Shown: one piece after another, positions 54,798 to 64,000 of the stretch | Numbering within the stretch: the stretch's first letter is position 1 | Layout of the letters: each line of letters opens with the position of its first letter | Source of the DNA: CAXXOK01 sp963678055 | GTDB lineage: Bacteria > Bacillota > Clostridia > Christensenellales > Aristaeellaceae | Assembly: GCA_963678055.1 (NCBI GenBank) | Contig: OY782679.1 | Coordinates: forward strand, 2,356,001-2,420,000 | Reading direction: 5' to 3' | DNA length: 64,000 nt | The notes under the pieces: model-generated | The model's input: the letters and a program-made list of their open reading frames with translations, nothing else | What the model was told of the DNA's origin: nothing | The model's database searches: none | Made by a program: the position numbers and the translations under genes

Positions 54798-55925
54798 TTA
54801 AATCGTCATGTTTTTCGATATCACAATCGGGTAGGTCGGCGGCCCAATCAGCTTGCCACCGGCTTTAATATGCGCCTGCTTATCCAGAATACAGTTTTCC
54901 AGCTCAACATTTTCTTCAATGACGCTGTCCTGCATGATAATACAGTTTTTGATTTTAGCACCCTTACCGATGCGTACACCACGAAACAGCACGCTGTTAG
55001 TGACCTTCGCATCCACTATGCAGCCGTCGGCCACAATCGAGCCGGATACGTTGGCATGCTCCAGATAGCGGGCCGGCATTTCGTCCCTAAGTTTGGTGTA
55101 CACAGGCCGGTCCTCGGAAAACAGGTTGTTGCGGATATCCGGCTTGATCATATCCAGATTAAAGGTGAAATAGCTTTGGATGGAGTCCATCCGGTAGCAC
55201 GGCTTTTTATACTCGTAGCCCGCAACCCGCAGGCCCGCGTCCCGAATCATACGCTGGAACACATCGCGCATCAAGTCGTGATAGCCGTGAGACACCCCCT
55301 GGTCAATCAGGTTGATGAGCAGGTCTTTTTTCATCAGCGTTACTTCAAGCGCCGTGTTTGCATAGCGCGGTTTGGTGGGATCGATTTCCACATCCACAAT
55401 CATTCCGCTCTCGTCAATATCCAGATACGCGCCGTATTCCGAGCGCTGTAAATCCGGGTTTTTGGAGTACATCATGCATACGTCCGCGCTGGATTGTTCG
55501 TAGCTCTTAACCATGCCACGGAAATCTGCATTGAACACGATCAAGCTGTTACAAAGCAGCACATACTCCTGCCGGCTGCGGCGGATATAGCCGAGGTTTG
55601 CATGCAGCGCGTCCAGCGAGCCGGGGTACTGGCCGTTGTTATCAGCGGTTAAAAACGGCGGCAGGATGAACAAACCGTCCGTTTTGCCATGCAAGTCCCA
55701 CTCCTTACCGCTGCCAAGATGATCCATCAAACTGTGATAGTTCTTCTGCATCACCACACCGACATTGGGAATGTCGGAGTTGACAAAGCTGGAGACCAAA
55801 AAGTCGATCACACGATAGCGTCCCGCCACCGGCACGGCGGCTACCGCGCGCATAGCAGTCAGCTCTCTTAGAAAACTGTCCTTTTCTCCGGTATAGATAA
55901 TGCCCATTACGTCTTTCATTGCCAT
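54798..55925 (-). CDS. glgD: ADP-glucose pyrophosphorylase regulatory-type subunit
   Basis: 375-residue GlgC homologue (nucleotidyltransferase plus left-handed beta-helix). The start AMRAVAAVPVAGRYRVIDF lacks the GGxGxRL activator/substrate loop seen in GlgC, so it is probably poorly active alone and forms the GlgC/GlgD heteromer known in Firmicutes. It begins 6 bases after glgC. ATG 55925 is used; ATG 55919 is an alternative. The hexapeptide-like C-terminus has SIVADGCIVDAKVTNSV. Confidence 0.93.
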   Translation of the reverse strand: MAMKDVMGIIYTGEKDSFLRELTAMRAVAAVPVAGRYRVIDFLVSSFVNSDIPNVGVVMQKNYHSLMDHLGSGKEWDLHGKTDGLFILPPFLTADNNGQYPGSLDALHANLGYIRRSRQEYVLLCNSLIVFNADFRGMVKSYEQSSADVCMMYSKNPDLQRSEYGAYLDIDESGMIVDVEIDPTKPRYANTALEVTLMKKDLLINLIDQGVSHGYHDLMRDVFQRMIRDAGLRVAGYEYKKPCYRMDSIQSYFTFNLDMIKPDIRNNLFSEDRPVYTKLRDEMPARYLEHANVSGSIVADGCIVDAKVTNSVLFRGVRIGKGAKIKNCIIMQDSVIEENVELENCILDKQAHIKAGGKLIGPPTYPIVISKNMTI

Positions 55926-55931
55926 GGCATT

Positions 55932-57125
55932 TTATTCCCTTCCCGCGTCGTCGCGTTCATTGCGAAATTGCTGCCCAGCGGCGATCGTATCGCCCTTGGG
56001 CACGGTTGCGGCGTGACCGACCACACAGATTTCTCCATCCGTTTCGCCGACAATCGCCCCAGCGCCGATCACCGCGTCTTCAGCGATAATGGCGCGGCGT
56101 ACAACCGCCCCGCGTTCCACCACGGCATTGGGCATGACGATGGAATCCTCCACCACTGCGCCTTCCAGCACCGTAACGCCGGAAAACAGCACACTGTGCG
56201 ATACCGCGCCGTATACCTCGCACCCTTCGGTCACCAGGCAGTTTCTCACCATCGCGCCCGGCGCAATATAGTGCGGGGTCTCGCCGGGGTTACGGCCGTA
56301 AATGCGCCAGTTTTTATCATACAGGTCGATGGGCATGGGCATCTGCAGCAGGTCCATGTTGGCCTCCCACAGGCTGTAAATGGTGCCGACATCCTTCCAG
56401 TACCCTTCAAAATCATAGGCCATCATGCGTTGATTATCCGCCATCATGTTGGGGATGATGTTCTTGCCGAAGTCGTTGTTAGAATCGGGGTTTTTGGCGT
56501 CGTCCTCCAGATAGTGCAAGAGCTTATCCCAGCGGAAGATGTATACGCCCATGCTCGCCTTGTTGTTTTTGGCGTTCTTCGGCTTTTCATCAAACTCGTA
56601 AATTTCGTTATCCGGTTTGGTATTCATGATGCCAAAGCGCGATGTATCCTCCCAGGGGACTTCGCGTACGGCGATGGTCGCGTCGGCCTCTTTTTCGATG
56701 TGGTAATTCAGCATAGCGGTATAATCCATCTTGTAGATATGGTCACCCGCCAGAATCAACACATGGGTCGGGTTGAACTGACGGATAAACGCGACGTTCT
56801 GATAGATGGCGTTGGCCGTGCCGGAATACCACTCCCCCTGCTTCCCTTTCACATAGGGCGGCAGCACATAAATCCCACCGTAGGATAGGTCGAGGTCCCA
56901 GGGCGAGCCGCTGCCGATGTAGGAGTTCAGTTCCAGCGGCTGGTACTGCGTCATCACGCCGACCACATCAATACCTGAGTTGGTACAGTTGGACAGCGGA
57001 AAATCGATAATGCGGTACTTGCCACCGTAGGGTATTGCGGGCTTAGCCATGTCCCCTGTTAAAATCCCCAGGCGGCTCCCCTGCCCGCCGGCCAGCAGCA
57101 TGGCTATGCAGCGTTTTTTCTTCAT
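55932..57125 (-). CDS. glgC: Glucose-1-phosphate adenylyltransferase, catalytic subunit
   Basis: Makes ADP-glucose from ATP and glucose-1-phosphate, the committed step of glycogen synthesis. It has 397 residues. The pyrophosphorylase motif LLAGGQGSRLGILTGDMAKP is at residue 11-30, YRIIDFPLSNC follows, and the ADP-glucose block GDHIYKMDY is near residue 127. The beta-helix tail continues to the end. The start overlaps the glgB stop (ATGA). Confidence 0.96.
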   Translation of the reverse strand: MKKKRCIAMLLAGGQGSRLGILTGDMAKPAIPYGGKYRIIDFPLSNCTNSGIDVVGVMTQYQPLELNSYIGSGSPWDLDLSYGGIYVLPPYVKGKQGEWYSGTANAIYQNVAFIRQFNPTHVLILAGDHIYKMDYTAMLNYHIEKEADATIAVREVPWEDTSRFGIMNTKPDNEIYEFDEKPKNAKNNKASMGVYIFRWDKLLHYLEDDAKNPDSNNDFGKNIIPNMMADNQRMMAYDFEGYWKDVGTIYSLWEANMDLLQMPMPIDLYDKNWRIYGRNPGETPHYIAPGAMVRNCLVTEGCEVYGAVSHSVLFSGVTVLEGAVVEDSIVMPNAVVERGAVVRRAIIAEDAVIGAGAIVGETDGEICVVGHAATVPKGDTIAAGQQFRNERDDAGRE

Positions 57126-59122
57126 GAGGCCTTCGCTCCTTCTTTGTCTTTGTTTTCCTCCAGTGCCGCAGCGTCCTCCGCCTGGAGGCTATGGACGCCT
57201 TCGACCGGCACAATCTTTTTATAGGTAAAATAACTGCAGCTTAGCGGCGGCACACAGAGATCCGCATGATACGGAAAACTATTGAATATCCCTTCCTGCG
57301 GTATGATCTCGTAGGCGTTATACTGGTTGCTGCCACCGTATTCCTTACGATCGGTGTTGAATATTTCGGTCAAAGAGCCGTCAAACGGCAGCCCGATGCG
57401 ATAGATGGGATGGAACACCGGGGTGAAGTTTGCAATGCAGAGGATGGATGCACCCTCCCGATCCGTGCGCAGGAAGGCGAGCACGCTGTTGTCGGTATCG
57501 TTTGCGGTTATCCACTGGAAACCATCCCAGGAATCCTCCACCTGGTAAAGCGGCGGAGTGCTGCGGTACAGGTGGTTGAGCGCTTTCACGCAGGCCTGCA
57601 CCTGCGGGTGGCGGTCGTACACCAGCAAAAACCAATCCAGTTGATCGTCAAACTTCCATTCGATGAACTGGGCAAATTCCCCGCCCATGAACAACAGCTT
57701 TTTTCCCGGATGCGCCATGGTGTAGGCGTACACGGTTCTTAATCCCGCAAATTTCTGCCACAGATCGCCGGGGTTTTTATCCAGCATGCTGTGCTTGCCG
57801 TGCACCACCTCGTCGTGCGAAAACGGAAGCACGTAATTCTCTGTAAACGCATAAAACAATGAAAATGTAAGCTTATCATGGTGATATTTGCGGTGCGCTG
57901 GGTCTTTGATCAAATAGCTTACTATGTCGTTCATCCAGCCCATATTCCACTTGAACCCGAAGCCAAGGCCCCCAAGATAGGTCGGCGCAGTCACCATGGG
58001 ATAGGAGCTTGCTTCCTCGGCTATCATCATCACGCCGGGGAAATCGTGATAGACGGTCTCGTTTAAACGGCGCAGGAACTGAATCGCGTCAATGTTCTCC
58101 CGCCCGCCATATTCGTTTGGCAGCCATTCGCCCGGTTCCTTGCAAAAATCATAGTATAACAGCCCCGAAACCGCATCCACCCGCAGCCCATCGGCATGGA
58201 ACTGCTCCAGCCAGAAACAGGCGTTGGACAGCAGATAGCTGCATACCTCACCACGGCCAAAATCAAACAGCATCGTCCCCCACTGGGCGATCTCACCGCG
58301 CCGCTTGTCCGGATGGTTATACAGCGGCGTGCCATCGAGCATAAACAGCCCCGCCTCGTCGCGCGGAAAGTGCGCGGGTACCCAGTCCAGTATGACACCG
58401 ATGTTTGCCTGATGGCAGCGGTTGATCAGCTCCATCAGCTGCCTGGGCGTGCCGTAACGCGAGGTGGCGGCATAAAACCCCAGTACCTGATATCCCCAGG
58501 ACCTGTCCAGCGGGTGTTCCATTACGGGCATCAGCTCAATATGGGTATAGCCCATGTCCTGCACATAGGGAATCAACTCATCGGCTAGCTCCAGGTAGTT
58601 ATACAGACTGCCGTCTTCGTGCCGCCGCCAGGAACCGACATGCAGTTCGTAGATATTGACGGGGCTTTCGTACGGGGCAAAGGTCGCGCGCTTTTTCATC
58701 CAAGCACTGTCTTTCCAGCGGTAGCCCTCCAGCGCATACAGGCGCGACCCGGTATTGGGCCGCAGTTCAGCAAAAAAGCCGTACGGGTCAGCCTTCAGGC
58801 GTTGCTTGCCATCCGCCCCCGTTACGGCGTACTTATATACAGGATATCCGTCATCAGGCACATCGGCCCATACATCCGCCTCGGACAGCCGCAGTTCCCA
58901 GGTGCCGTCGTGCTGTTTTTGCATGGGATGGGCTTGCTGGTTCCAAGCGTTGAAGCTGCCAACCAGCGATACCTGCCGGGCGTTGGGTGCCCACAGCGAA
59001 AAATGCCACTTTGGGGTCTCCCCCTCCATGCAGGGATGTGCGCCAAGCATCGCATAAGCGTGCCGGTTCGTTCCCTGGTGAAAGGTATCGCGTACCGCTT
59101 GTGTTGGCGGGTTATACTGCAT
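57122..59122 (-). CDS. glgB: 1,4-alpha-glucan branching enzyme
   Basis: GH13 enzyme forming alpha-1,6 branches. It has 666 residues. A CBM48 domain lies at about 35-130 (WAPNARQVSLVGSFNAWNQ). In the barrel, DWVPAHFPRDEAGL, the nucleophile region GLRVDAVSGLLYYDF near residue 317 and the acid Glu in MMIAEEAS are visible, followed by PFSHDEVVHGK. The C-terminal beta-domain and a charged tail end it. GAAGGGAA precedes ATG 59122. First structural gene of the glg operon. Confidence 0.96.
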   Translation of the reverse strand: MQYNPPTQAVRDTFHQGTNRHAYAMLGAHPCMEGETPKWHFSLWAPNARQVSLVGSFNAWNQQAHPMQKQHDGTWELRLSEADVWADVPDDGYPVYKYAVTGADGKQRLKADPYGFFAELRPNTGSRLYALEGYRWKDSAWMKKRATFAPYESPVNIYELHVGSWRRHEDGSLYNYLELADELIPYVQDMGYTHIELMPVMEHPLDRSWGYQVLGFYAATSRYGTPRQLMELINRCHQANIGVILDWVPAHFPRDEAGLFMLDGTPLYNHPDKRRGEIAQWGTMLFDFGRGEVCSYLLSNACFWLEQFHADGLRVDAVSGLLYYDFCKEPGEWLPNEYGGRENIDAIQFLRRLNETVYHDFPGVMMIAEEASSYPMVTAPTYLGGLGFGFKWNMGWMNDIVSYLIKDPAHRKYHHDKLTFSLFYAFTENYVLPFSHDEVVHGKHSMLDKNPGDLWQKFAGLRTVYAYTMAHPGKKLLFMGGEFAQFIEWKFDDQLDWFLLVYDRHPQVQACVKALNHLYRSTPPLYQVEDSWDGFQWITANDTDNSVLAFLRTDREGASILCIANFTPVFHPIYRIGLPFDGSLTEIFNTDRKEYGGSNQYNAYEIIPQEGIFNSFPYHADLCVPPLSCSYFTYKKIVPVEGVHSLQAEDAAALEENKDKEGAKAS

Positions 59123-59159
59123 CGCTTATTCCCTTCGCAATCACTTCAATAGATAACAA

Positions 59160-59207
59160 TGAAACCGCCTCTGCCTCGTCGCTTTCGGCTTATTGCGGTT
59201 TCACCAT
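59160..59207 (-). promoter_or_regulatory. glg leader hairpin with five-codon open frame
   Basis: In the leader before glgB a well-spaced ribosome site AGGAGA (59215-59220) precedes ATG GTG AAA CCG CAA TAA (59207-59190, peptide MVKPQ). The codons GTG AAA CCG C lie in one arm of a perfect 9-base inverted repeat TGAAACCGC/GCGGTTTCA (59203-59195 with 59168-59160). Translation of the small frame would open the hairpin. No strong U-run follows the stem. Confidence 0.5.
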
Positions 59208-59228
59208 AGTTTGATCTCCTCTGTGTTT

Positions 59229-59258
59229 ATTGTATGCTGAACCGCCGTCGTTCGTCAA
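59229..59258 (-). promoter_or_regulatory. glg operon promoter
   Basis: Minus strand TTGACG (59253-59258), 18 bases, TACAAT (59229-59234), giving a leader of about 100 bases before glgB. Confidence 0.65.
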
Positions 59259-59335
59259 GCTGTTTCTTTGTAAACTCCGTGTAATTCCCCGGCTGAAACC
59301 CAAGTCTCCCTTATGTTTGAGAATGAATACAACAC

Positions 59336-59364
59336 TTTACAATCCACCATAGACAGAGTAAAAT
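59336..59364 (+). promoter_or_regulatory. Promoter of the lipid kinase gene
   Basis: Plus strand TTTACA (59336-59341), 17 bases, TAAAAT (59359-59364), about 25-30 bases before ATG 59394. Confidence 0.55.
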
Positions 59365-59393
59365 AGTTAAATCATTTCTATGAGGTATATTGC

Positions 59394-60272
59394 ATGATCA
59401 CCATGATCGTTAACCCCATTTCCGGCGCAGGACACGCCGCCGATGTCGGAGACAAAGTCGCCGCCATGCTCCGGCAGCGCCAGATCGATTTTACCAGCCA
59501 GACGACCAATGCCATCGGCCACGCGACCGAGCTTGCCAGGCAGGCCGCCAAACGCGGCGATAGCACAGTCATCGCCGTTGGCGGCGATGGCACCGTAAAC
59601 GAGGTTGCCACCGGACTGCTGGGTACGGACACGGCGCTCGGCATCATCCCGGCTGGTACCGGCAACGACTTTGCCAAAGCGCTTTTCATCCCCAAGCAAT
59701 GGGAGGCCGCACTGGACACATTGCTGCAAAATAAACCCCGCCGCGTGGACACGGCCCTGGCCAACGACCGTGTGTTTATCAACATCAGCGGCACCGGGTT
59801 TGATGTGATGGTGCTGGAAAACATGCTCAAAGCCAAGCAGCATATGCGCGGAAAACTGCCCTATTTGTATGGGATTTTTGTCACGCTGACACGTTTTCAG
59901 TCCATACGCATGCGCATAGAGACCGTTGAAGGCGAAGTGATCGACAAACCCTGCGCCCATTTTTCCGTTGCCAACGGCCAGTACTTTGGCAGCGGCATTC
60001 GCATCATGCCCCTGAGCAAGCTGGATGACGGCCTGCTGGATATACTGGTGATTGATGAAATGTCGCGCTTTCAAATCTTTCGCAATCTCCCCGCACTGTT
60101 AAAAGGAACCATCGTACATAAACCCTTTGCACATCACTACCGCACCAAATCCTGCACACTATCGGCGCCCAGTATGCGCCTGAACCTCGATGGCGAAATC
60201 GTGGATGCCAGCGAGGTGACCTTCACCTGTCAACCCGGATCGCTGCTGGTTCACGCCGGGGAATCCGCCTAA
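59394..60272 (+). CDS. YegS/BmrU-family diacylglycerol/lipid kinase
   Basis: 292 residues. The ATP-binding motif AVGGDGTVNEVATG lies near residue 63-76 and PAGTGNDFAKAL near 91-102; the C-terminal beta-sandwich has RLNLDGEIVDA. Family members phosphorylate diacylglycerol or related lipids (DgkB recycles lipoteichoic-acid by-product DAG). GAGGT precedes ATG 59394. The specific substrate cannot be read from sequence. Confidence 0.9.
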   Translation: MITMIVNPISGAGHAADVGDKVAAMLRQRQIDFTSQTTNAIGHATELARQAAKRGDSTVIAVGGDGTVNEVATGLLGTDTALGIIPAGTGNDFAKALFIPKQWEAALDTLLQNKPRRVDTALANDRVFINISGTGFDVMVLENMLKAKQHMRGKLPYLYGIFVTLTRFQSIRMRIETVEGEVIDKPCAHFSVANGQYFGSGIRIMPLSKLDDGLLDILVIDEMSRFQIFRNLPALLKGTIVHKPFAHHYRTKSCTLSAPSMRLNLDGEIVDASEVTFTCQPGSLLVHAGESA

Positions 60273-60349
60273 GCAGGAAAACGCTCTACAGCGCAGAAGT
60301 GTATCCATGTATAGTTTTTGACCTACGGAAGAATAACGGAGTGAACATT

Positions 60350-60811
60350 ATGTCGAAAACGAGTTTATCCAGCCGCATTCGCATTGCGTTTCTCAACATC
60401 ATGCAGGCTTTCGGGTCGGCGGCTTCGCATTGGGCCAGCAACGCCAAGCTGCGTGTGCAGGAAATCAACCTGCAGTCGCGCCGCCATGAAATACTGACCG
60501 AAGCCAGCATGCAGGCGTTTGAACTGTGGCACAACGGCGAAAAGCTGCCCAAAGTACTCAACGATATGTTTACCGAGCTTTCGGAAATTGATGATAAATT
60601 AAGCGTGCTGCGCGCGCAAAAATATGCCAAGGTAAAGCCGGAACAAGTAGAGGCAGATGCCGACGCTGAACTATGTGAAGCCCCGCATCACCCCGATGAA
60701 ATTGATGCCGAGGCGTTGGTCTGTGCCCCCGTGGCCGATCCGTCCCACCCGACGCACGAAGAAAGTAAGCCCGCCGCCAAGAAAAGCGACGAACCGAAAC
60801 CCAAGAAATAA
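60350..60811 (+). CDS. Uncharacterised protein with helical body and acidic/Lys-Pro tail
   Basis: 153 residues from ATG 60350 (GGAG 9 bases upstream). I do not recognise a family. The first ~100 residues look helical: an amphipathic N-terminal stretch IRIAFLNIMQAFGSAASHW, then QEINLQSRRHEILTEASMQAF and FTELSEIDDKLSVLRAQKYA, which could form a coiled coil. The tail is acidic then Lys/Pro-rich and looks disordered. No signal peptide or clear membrane span. It lies 77 bases after the lipid kinase and may share its transcript. Confidence 0.65.
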   Translation: MSKTSLSSRIRIAFLNIMQAFGSAASHWASNAKLRVQEINLQSRRHEILTEASMQAFELWHNGEKLPKVLNDMFTELSEIDDKLSVLRAQKYAKVKPEQVEADADAELCEAPHHPDEIDAEALVCAPVADPSHPTHEESKPAAKKSDEPKPKK

Positions 60812-60842
60812 TTTCTATCTCCACACACCGAGGACAGGCTTG

Positions 60843-61283
60843 ATGAAAACGTCCATTGCAATCAGACCCGTATCCACCGAGGATTTTGACGGCATCTATC
60901 CGTTATTACAGCAACTATGGCCTGATAAGGTTATTGACCAGATACAGATGAATATAGTTTTGTAGCGTGGCGTATCGTCCGATACGGACACGCTTCTTTG
61001 CGCCACCGTGAATGGAACAATAATTGGATTTTGCGCTTATGCCATTGTGAATAACCTGTGGCAGGAAGGCCGTATAGCGTATGTCTACGCCATGGTGGTG
61101 GATGAAGCCTACCGTGGGCAGGGCATCGGTAAACAGCTCATACAGGCCGCGCTGGAATCGTCGCGTAAACAGGGCCTGCAGCGTATGGAACTTGATTCCG
61201 CGTACCATCGCCTGCAAGCGCACCACTTTTACGAGACGCTCGGATTTGAAAAACGTGGATATTTGTTTTCCTATCCATTATAA
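60843..61283 (+). pseudogene. GNAT acetyltransferase interrupted by an in-frame TAG
   Basis: Frame begins MKTSIAIRPVSTEDFDGIYPLL at 60843 and meets TAG at 60963-60965. The same frame then continues without shift through RGVSSDTDTLLCA, AYRGQGIGKQLIQ (acetyl-CoA loop) and HHFYETLGFEKRGYLFS to a stop at 61283. Together the pieces give a normal GNAT of about 146 residues. A single nonsense change is the simplest reading. The right part could be made from GTG 61008 but lacks the first strands. Confidence 0.8.
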
Positions 61284-61323
61284 AAATCCCTTTCCCCATA
61301 CTATTGTAAATGAGTGATTCAAT

Positions 61324-61806
61324 TTGCAGTATACGTTCACCCTTGCACAGAAAGCCGATGCGTCGGCCGTGTTTGCGCTATACCAAAGCCTGATTGGTAC
61401 ACCCGGCTGCACCTGGAACAAAGACTACCCCACGCTAGAATTTGTAAAGGCCGATATTGAGGCGGAGTCGCTCTATATTCTCAAAGATAAACAGGGTAAC
61501 ATCATCGCCGCAGCGTCCGCCGGCGGAGAGCGCGAGCTGGATGATCTGCCATGGTCTCCACAAAACCCCTGTGAACTTGCCCGCGTTGCCGTTGCCCTTC
61601 CCGTTCAGCATCAGGGTGTCGGTTCCTATTTACTGCAACATGTGATCGAAGCTGTTAAACAGCGTGGGTTTGACGGCATCGTGATGCTGGTAAGCCCAAA
61701 CAACACCGCTGCGATTGCCCTGTACAAGAAACACGGCTTCACTCAATGCGCACAGCTGCACCGCTATGATCTAGACTTTGATCGGTATCAATTGGTATTC
61801 TCATAA
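61324..61806 (+). CDS. GNAT family N-acetyltransferase
   Basis: 160 residues starting at TTG 61324, with a weak TGAGTGA site 6 bases upstream. Acetyl-CoA loop VQHQGVGSYLLQHV lies near residue 94-107, and the SPNNTAAIALYKKHGF block near 124 is complete. Substrate unknown. It follows the broken acetyltransferase by 40 bases but the two differ in sequence, so this is not a recent duplication. A bidirectional terminator follows. Confidence 0.83.
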   Translation: MQYTFTLAQKADASAVFALYQSLIGTPGCTWNKDYPTLEFVKADIEAESLYILKDKQGNIIAAASAGGERELDDLPWSPQNPCELARVAVALPVQHQGVGSYLLQHVIEAVKQRGFDGIVMLVSPNNTAAIALYKKHGFTQCAQLHRYDLDFDRYQLVFS

Positions 61807-61825
61807 TCAATCATTCATGACAAAG

Positions 61826-61855
61826 AAAAACCACTTGCATTTGCAAGTGGTTTTT
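61826..61855. terminator. Bidirectional terminator between acetyltransferase and rRNA operon
   Basis: Perfect 13-base arms AAAAACCACTTGC (61826-61838) and GCAAGTGGTTTTT (61843-61855) with an ATTT loop. Each arm ends in a run of five T on its own strand, so it can stop both the + strand GNAT transcript and the minus strand rRNA operon 8 bases after 5S. Confidence 0.92.
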
Positions 61856-61863
61856 ATGTGGAA

Positions 61864-61979
61864 TGCGGCGACGATCTACTCTCCCGGGCCGTCTCCAGCC
61901 AAGTACCATCGACGTGCTGAGGCTTAACTTCTGTGTTCGGTATGGGAACAGGTGGATCCCTCAGGCTATTGCCACCGCA
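61864..61979 (-). rRNA. rrf: 5S ribosomal RNA
   Basis: On the minus strand the RNA begins TGCGGTGGCAATAGCC and ends GATCGTCGCCGCA; the two ends pair as the closing helix. The conserved CCCATACCGAACACAGAAGTTAAG block is in the middle. About 116 bases. Ends are set from the closing helix and may be off by one or two bases. Confidence 0.95.
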
Positions 61980-62204
61980 AAGGGTGAACGAATTCAAGTG
62001 CCTGTGTTACAGGCGGTGAACACGGATCGGGATGTTTGTACGGGGTAAGGATACACGAAACATCGGGATCCGGATTCATACAGGGGTTGTCCCCGGGGAG
62101 AGGATACTTCCTCGCCTCAGGCTGCGCCCTGACAACTGCATACGGAGGATTGTGAGTGAGTCTATGAGATCATTTCCAATGCTGGTCTTAGGTTTTAAAT
62201 AATG
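61980..62204 (-). other. 23S-5S spacer
   Basis: About 225 bases between the 23S 3' end and 5S. I see no tRNA cloverleaf, no open frame with a ribosome site and no terminator. Short CGGGATG-type repeats near 62026-62070 may belong to rRNA processing stems. Confidence 0.6.

Positions 62205-64000
<1,796 letters not shown>

Noticed and set aside
60963..60965. Pyrrolysine or stop-codon reassignment at the in-frame TAG
   Set aside because: Other genes in the window end normally at TAG, and GNAT enzymes are not known to use such a residue.
61980..62204. A tRNA gene in the 23S-5S spacer
   Set aside because: No cloverleaf arms or T-loop GTTCRA sequence could be found on either strand.

Overview
The window looks like a chromosomal segment of a low-to-mid-GC Firmicute of the class Clostridia. 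The signs are the rimP-nusA-ylxR-ylxQ-infB-rbfA-nrnA-truB-ribF-rpsO-pnp gene order, a pyrK/pyrD (class 1B) pair, an ECF-type RibU, a GlgC/GlgD pair, AggAgg-type ribosome binding sites on almost every gene and many TTG/GTG starts. Base composition is moderately GC-rich and even throughout, and no phage, plasmid, insertion sequence or CRISPR array is visible. Genus and species cannot be read from the sequence.

Layout. 1-9599 (+): nearly complete pyrimidine operon pyrC'-carA-carB-pyrK-pyrD-pyrF-pyrE-pyrB-pyrI, tightly packed and mostly overlapping, continuing into a secreted SpoIID-like protein and uridine kinase (to 12075). 12070-14620 (-): purine nucleoside phosphorylase, phosphopentomutase and an HD-domain hydrolase. 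14724-15857 (+): an rRNA methyltransferase. 15865-18402 (-): an FMN riboswitch with its own promoter and terminator, driving ribU, tsaE, tsaB and rimI. 18399-25095 (-): GH3 glycosidase, a beta-CASP metallo-beta-lactamase and uvrA with a LexA-like box. 25279-26538 (+): an MFS transporter. 26525-39123 (-): M16 peptidase, pnp, rpsO and the whole rimP-to-ribF translation operon.

39217-52608 is an accessory sugar locus best read as uptake and intracellular breakdown of glucuronoxylan fragments. It holds a GH39 beta-xylosidase, a YesM-type sensor kinase flanked by two AraC-type response regulators, an LplABC-type ABC importer, a GH8 exo-oligoxylanase-like enzyme and a GH67 alpha-glucuronidase. None of the glycosidases has a signal peptide, so the transporter would bring in short acidic xylo-oligosaccharides. 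GH67 would then remove methylglucuronate, GH8 would trim the reducing end and GH39 (perhaps GH3 too) would finish to xylose. 52626-53259 (+) is bioY behind a BirA-type operator. 53260-59258 (-) is a glycogen operon glgB-glgC-glgD-glgA with a leader containing a five-codon open frame inside a hairpin. 59336-61806 (+) has a lipid kinase, an unknown protein, a broken acetyltransferase and an intact one. The right edge (61864-64000, -) holds a 5S rRNA and the 3' part of a 23S rRNA.

Most notable points: nrnA is broken by one missing base exactly in its conserved GGGGH motif; RibF ends before its riboflavin-kinase domain; the t6A genes sit downstream of an FMN riboswitch; the sugar locus has an RR-HK-RR arrangement; and there are readable BirA and LexA operators. 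I did not find a wholly new defence or mobile system here.
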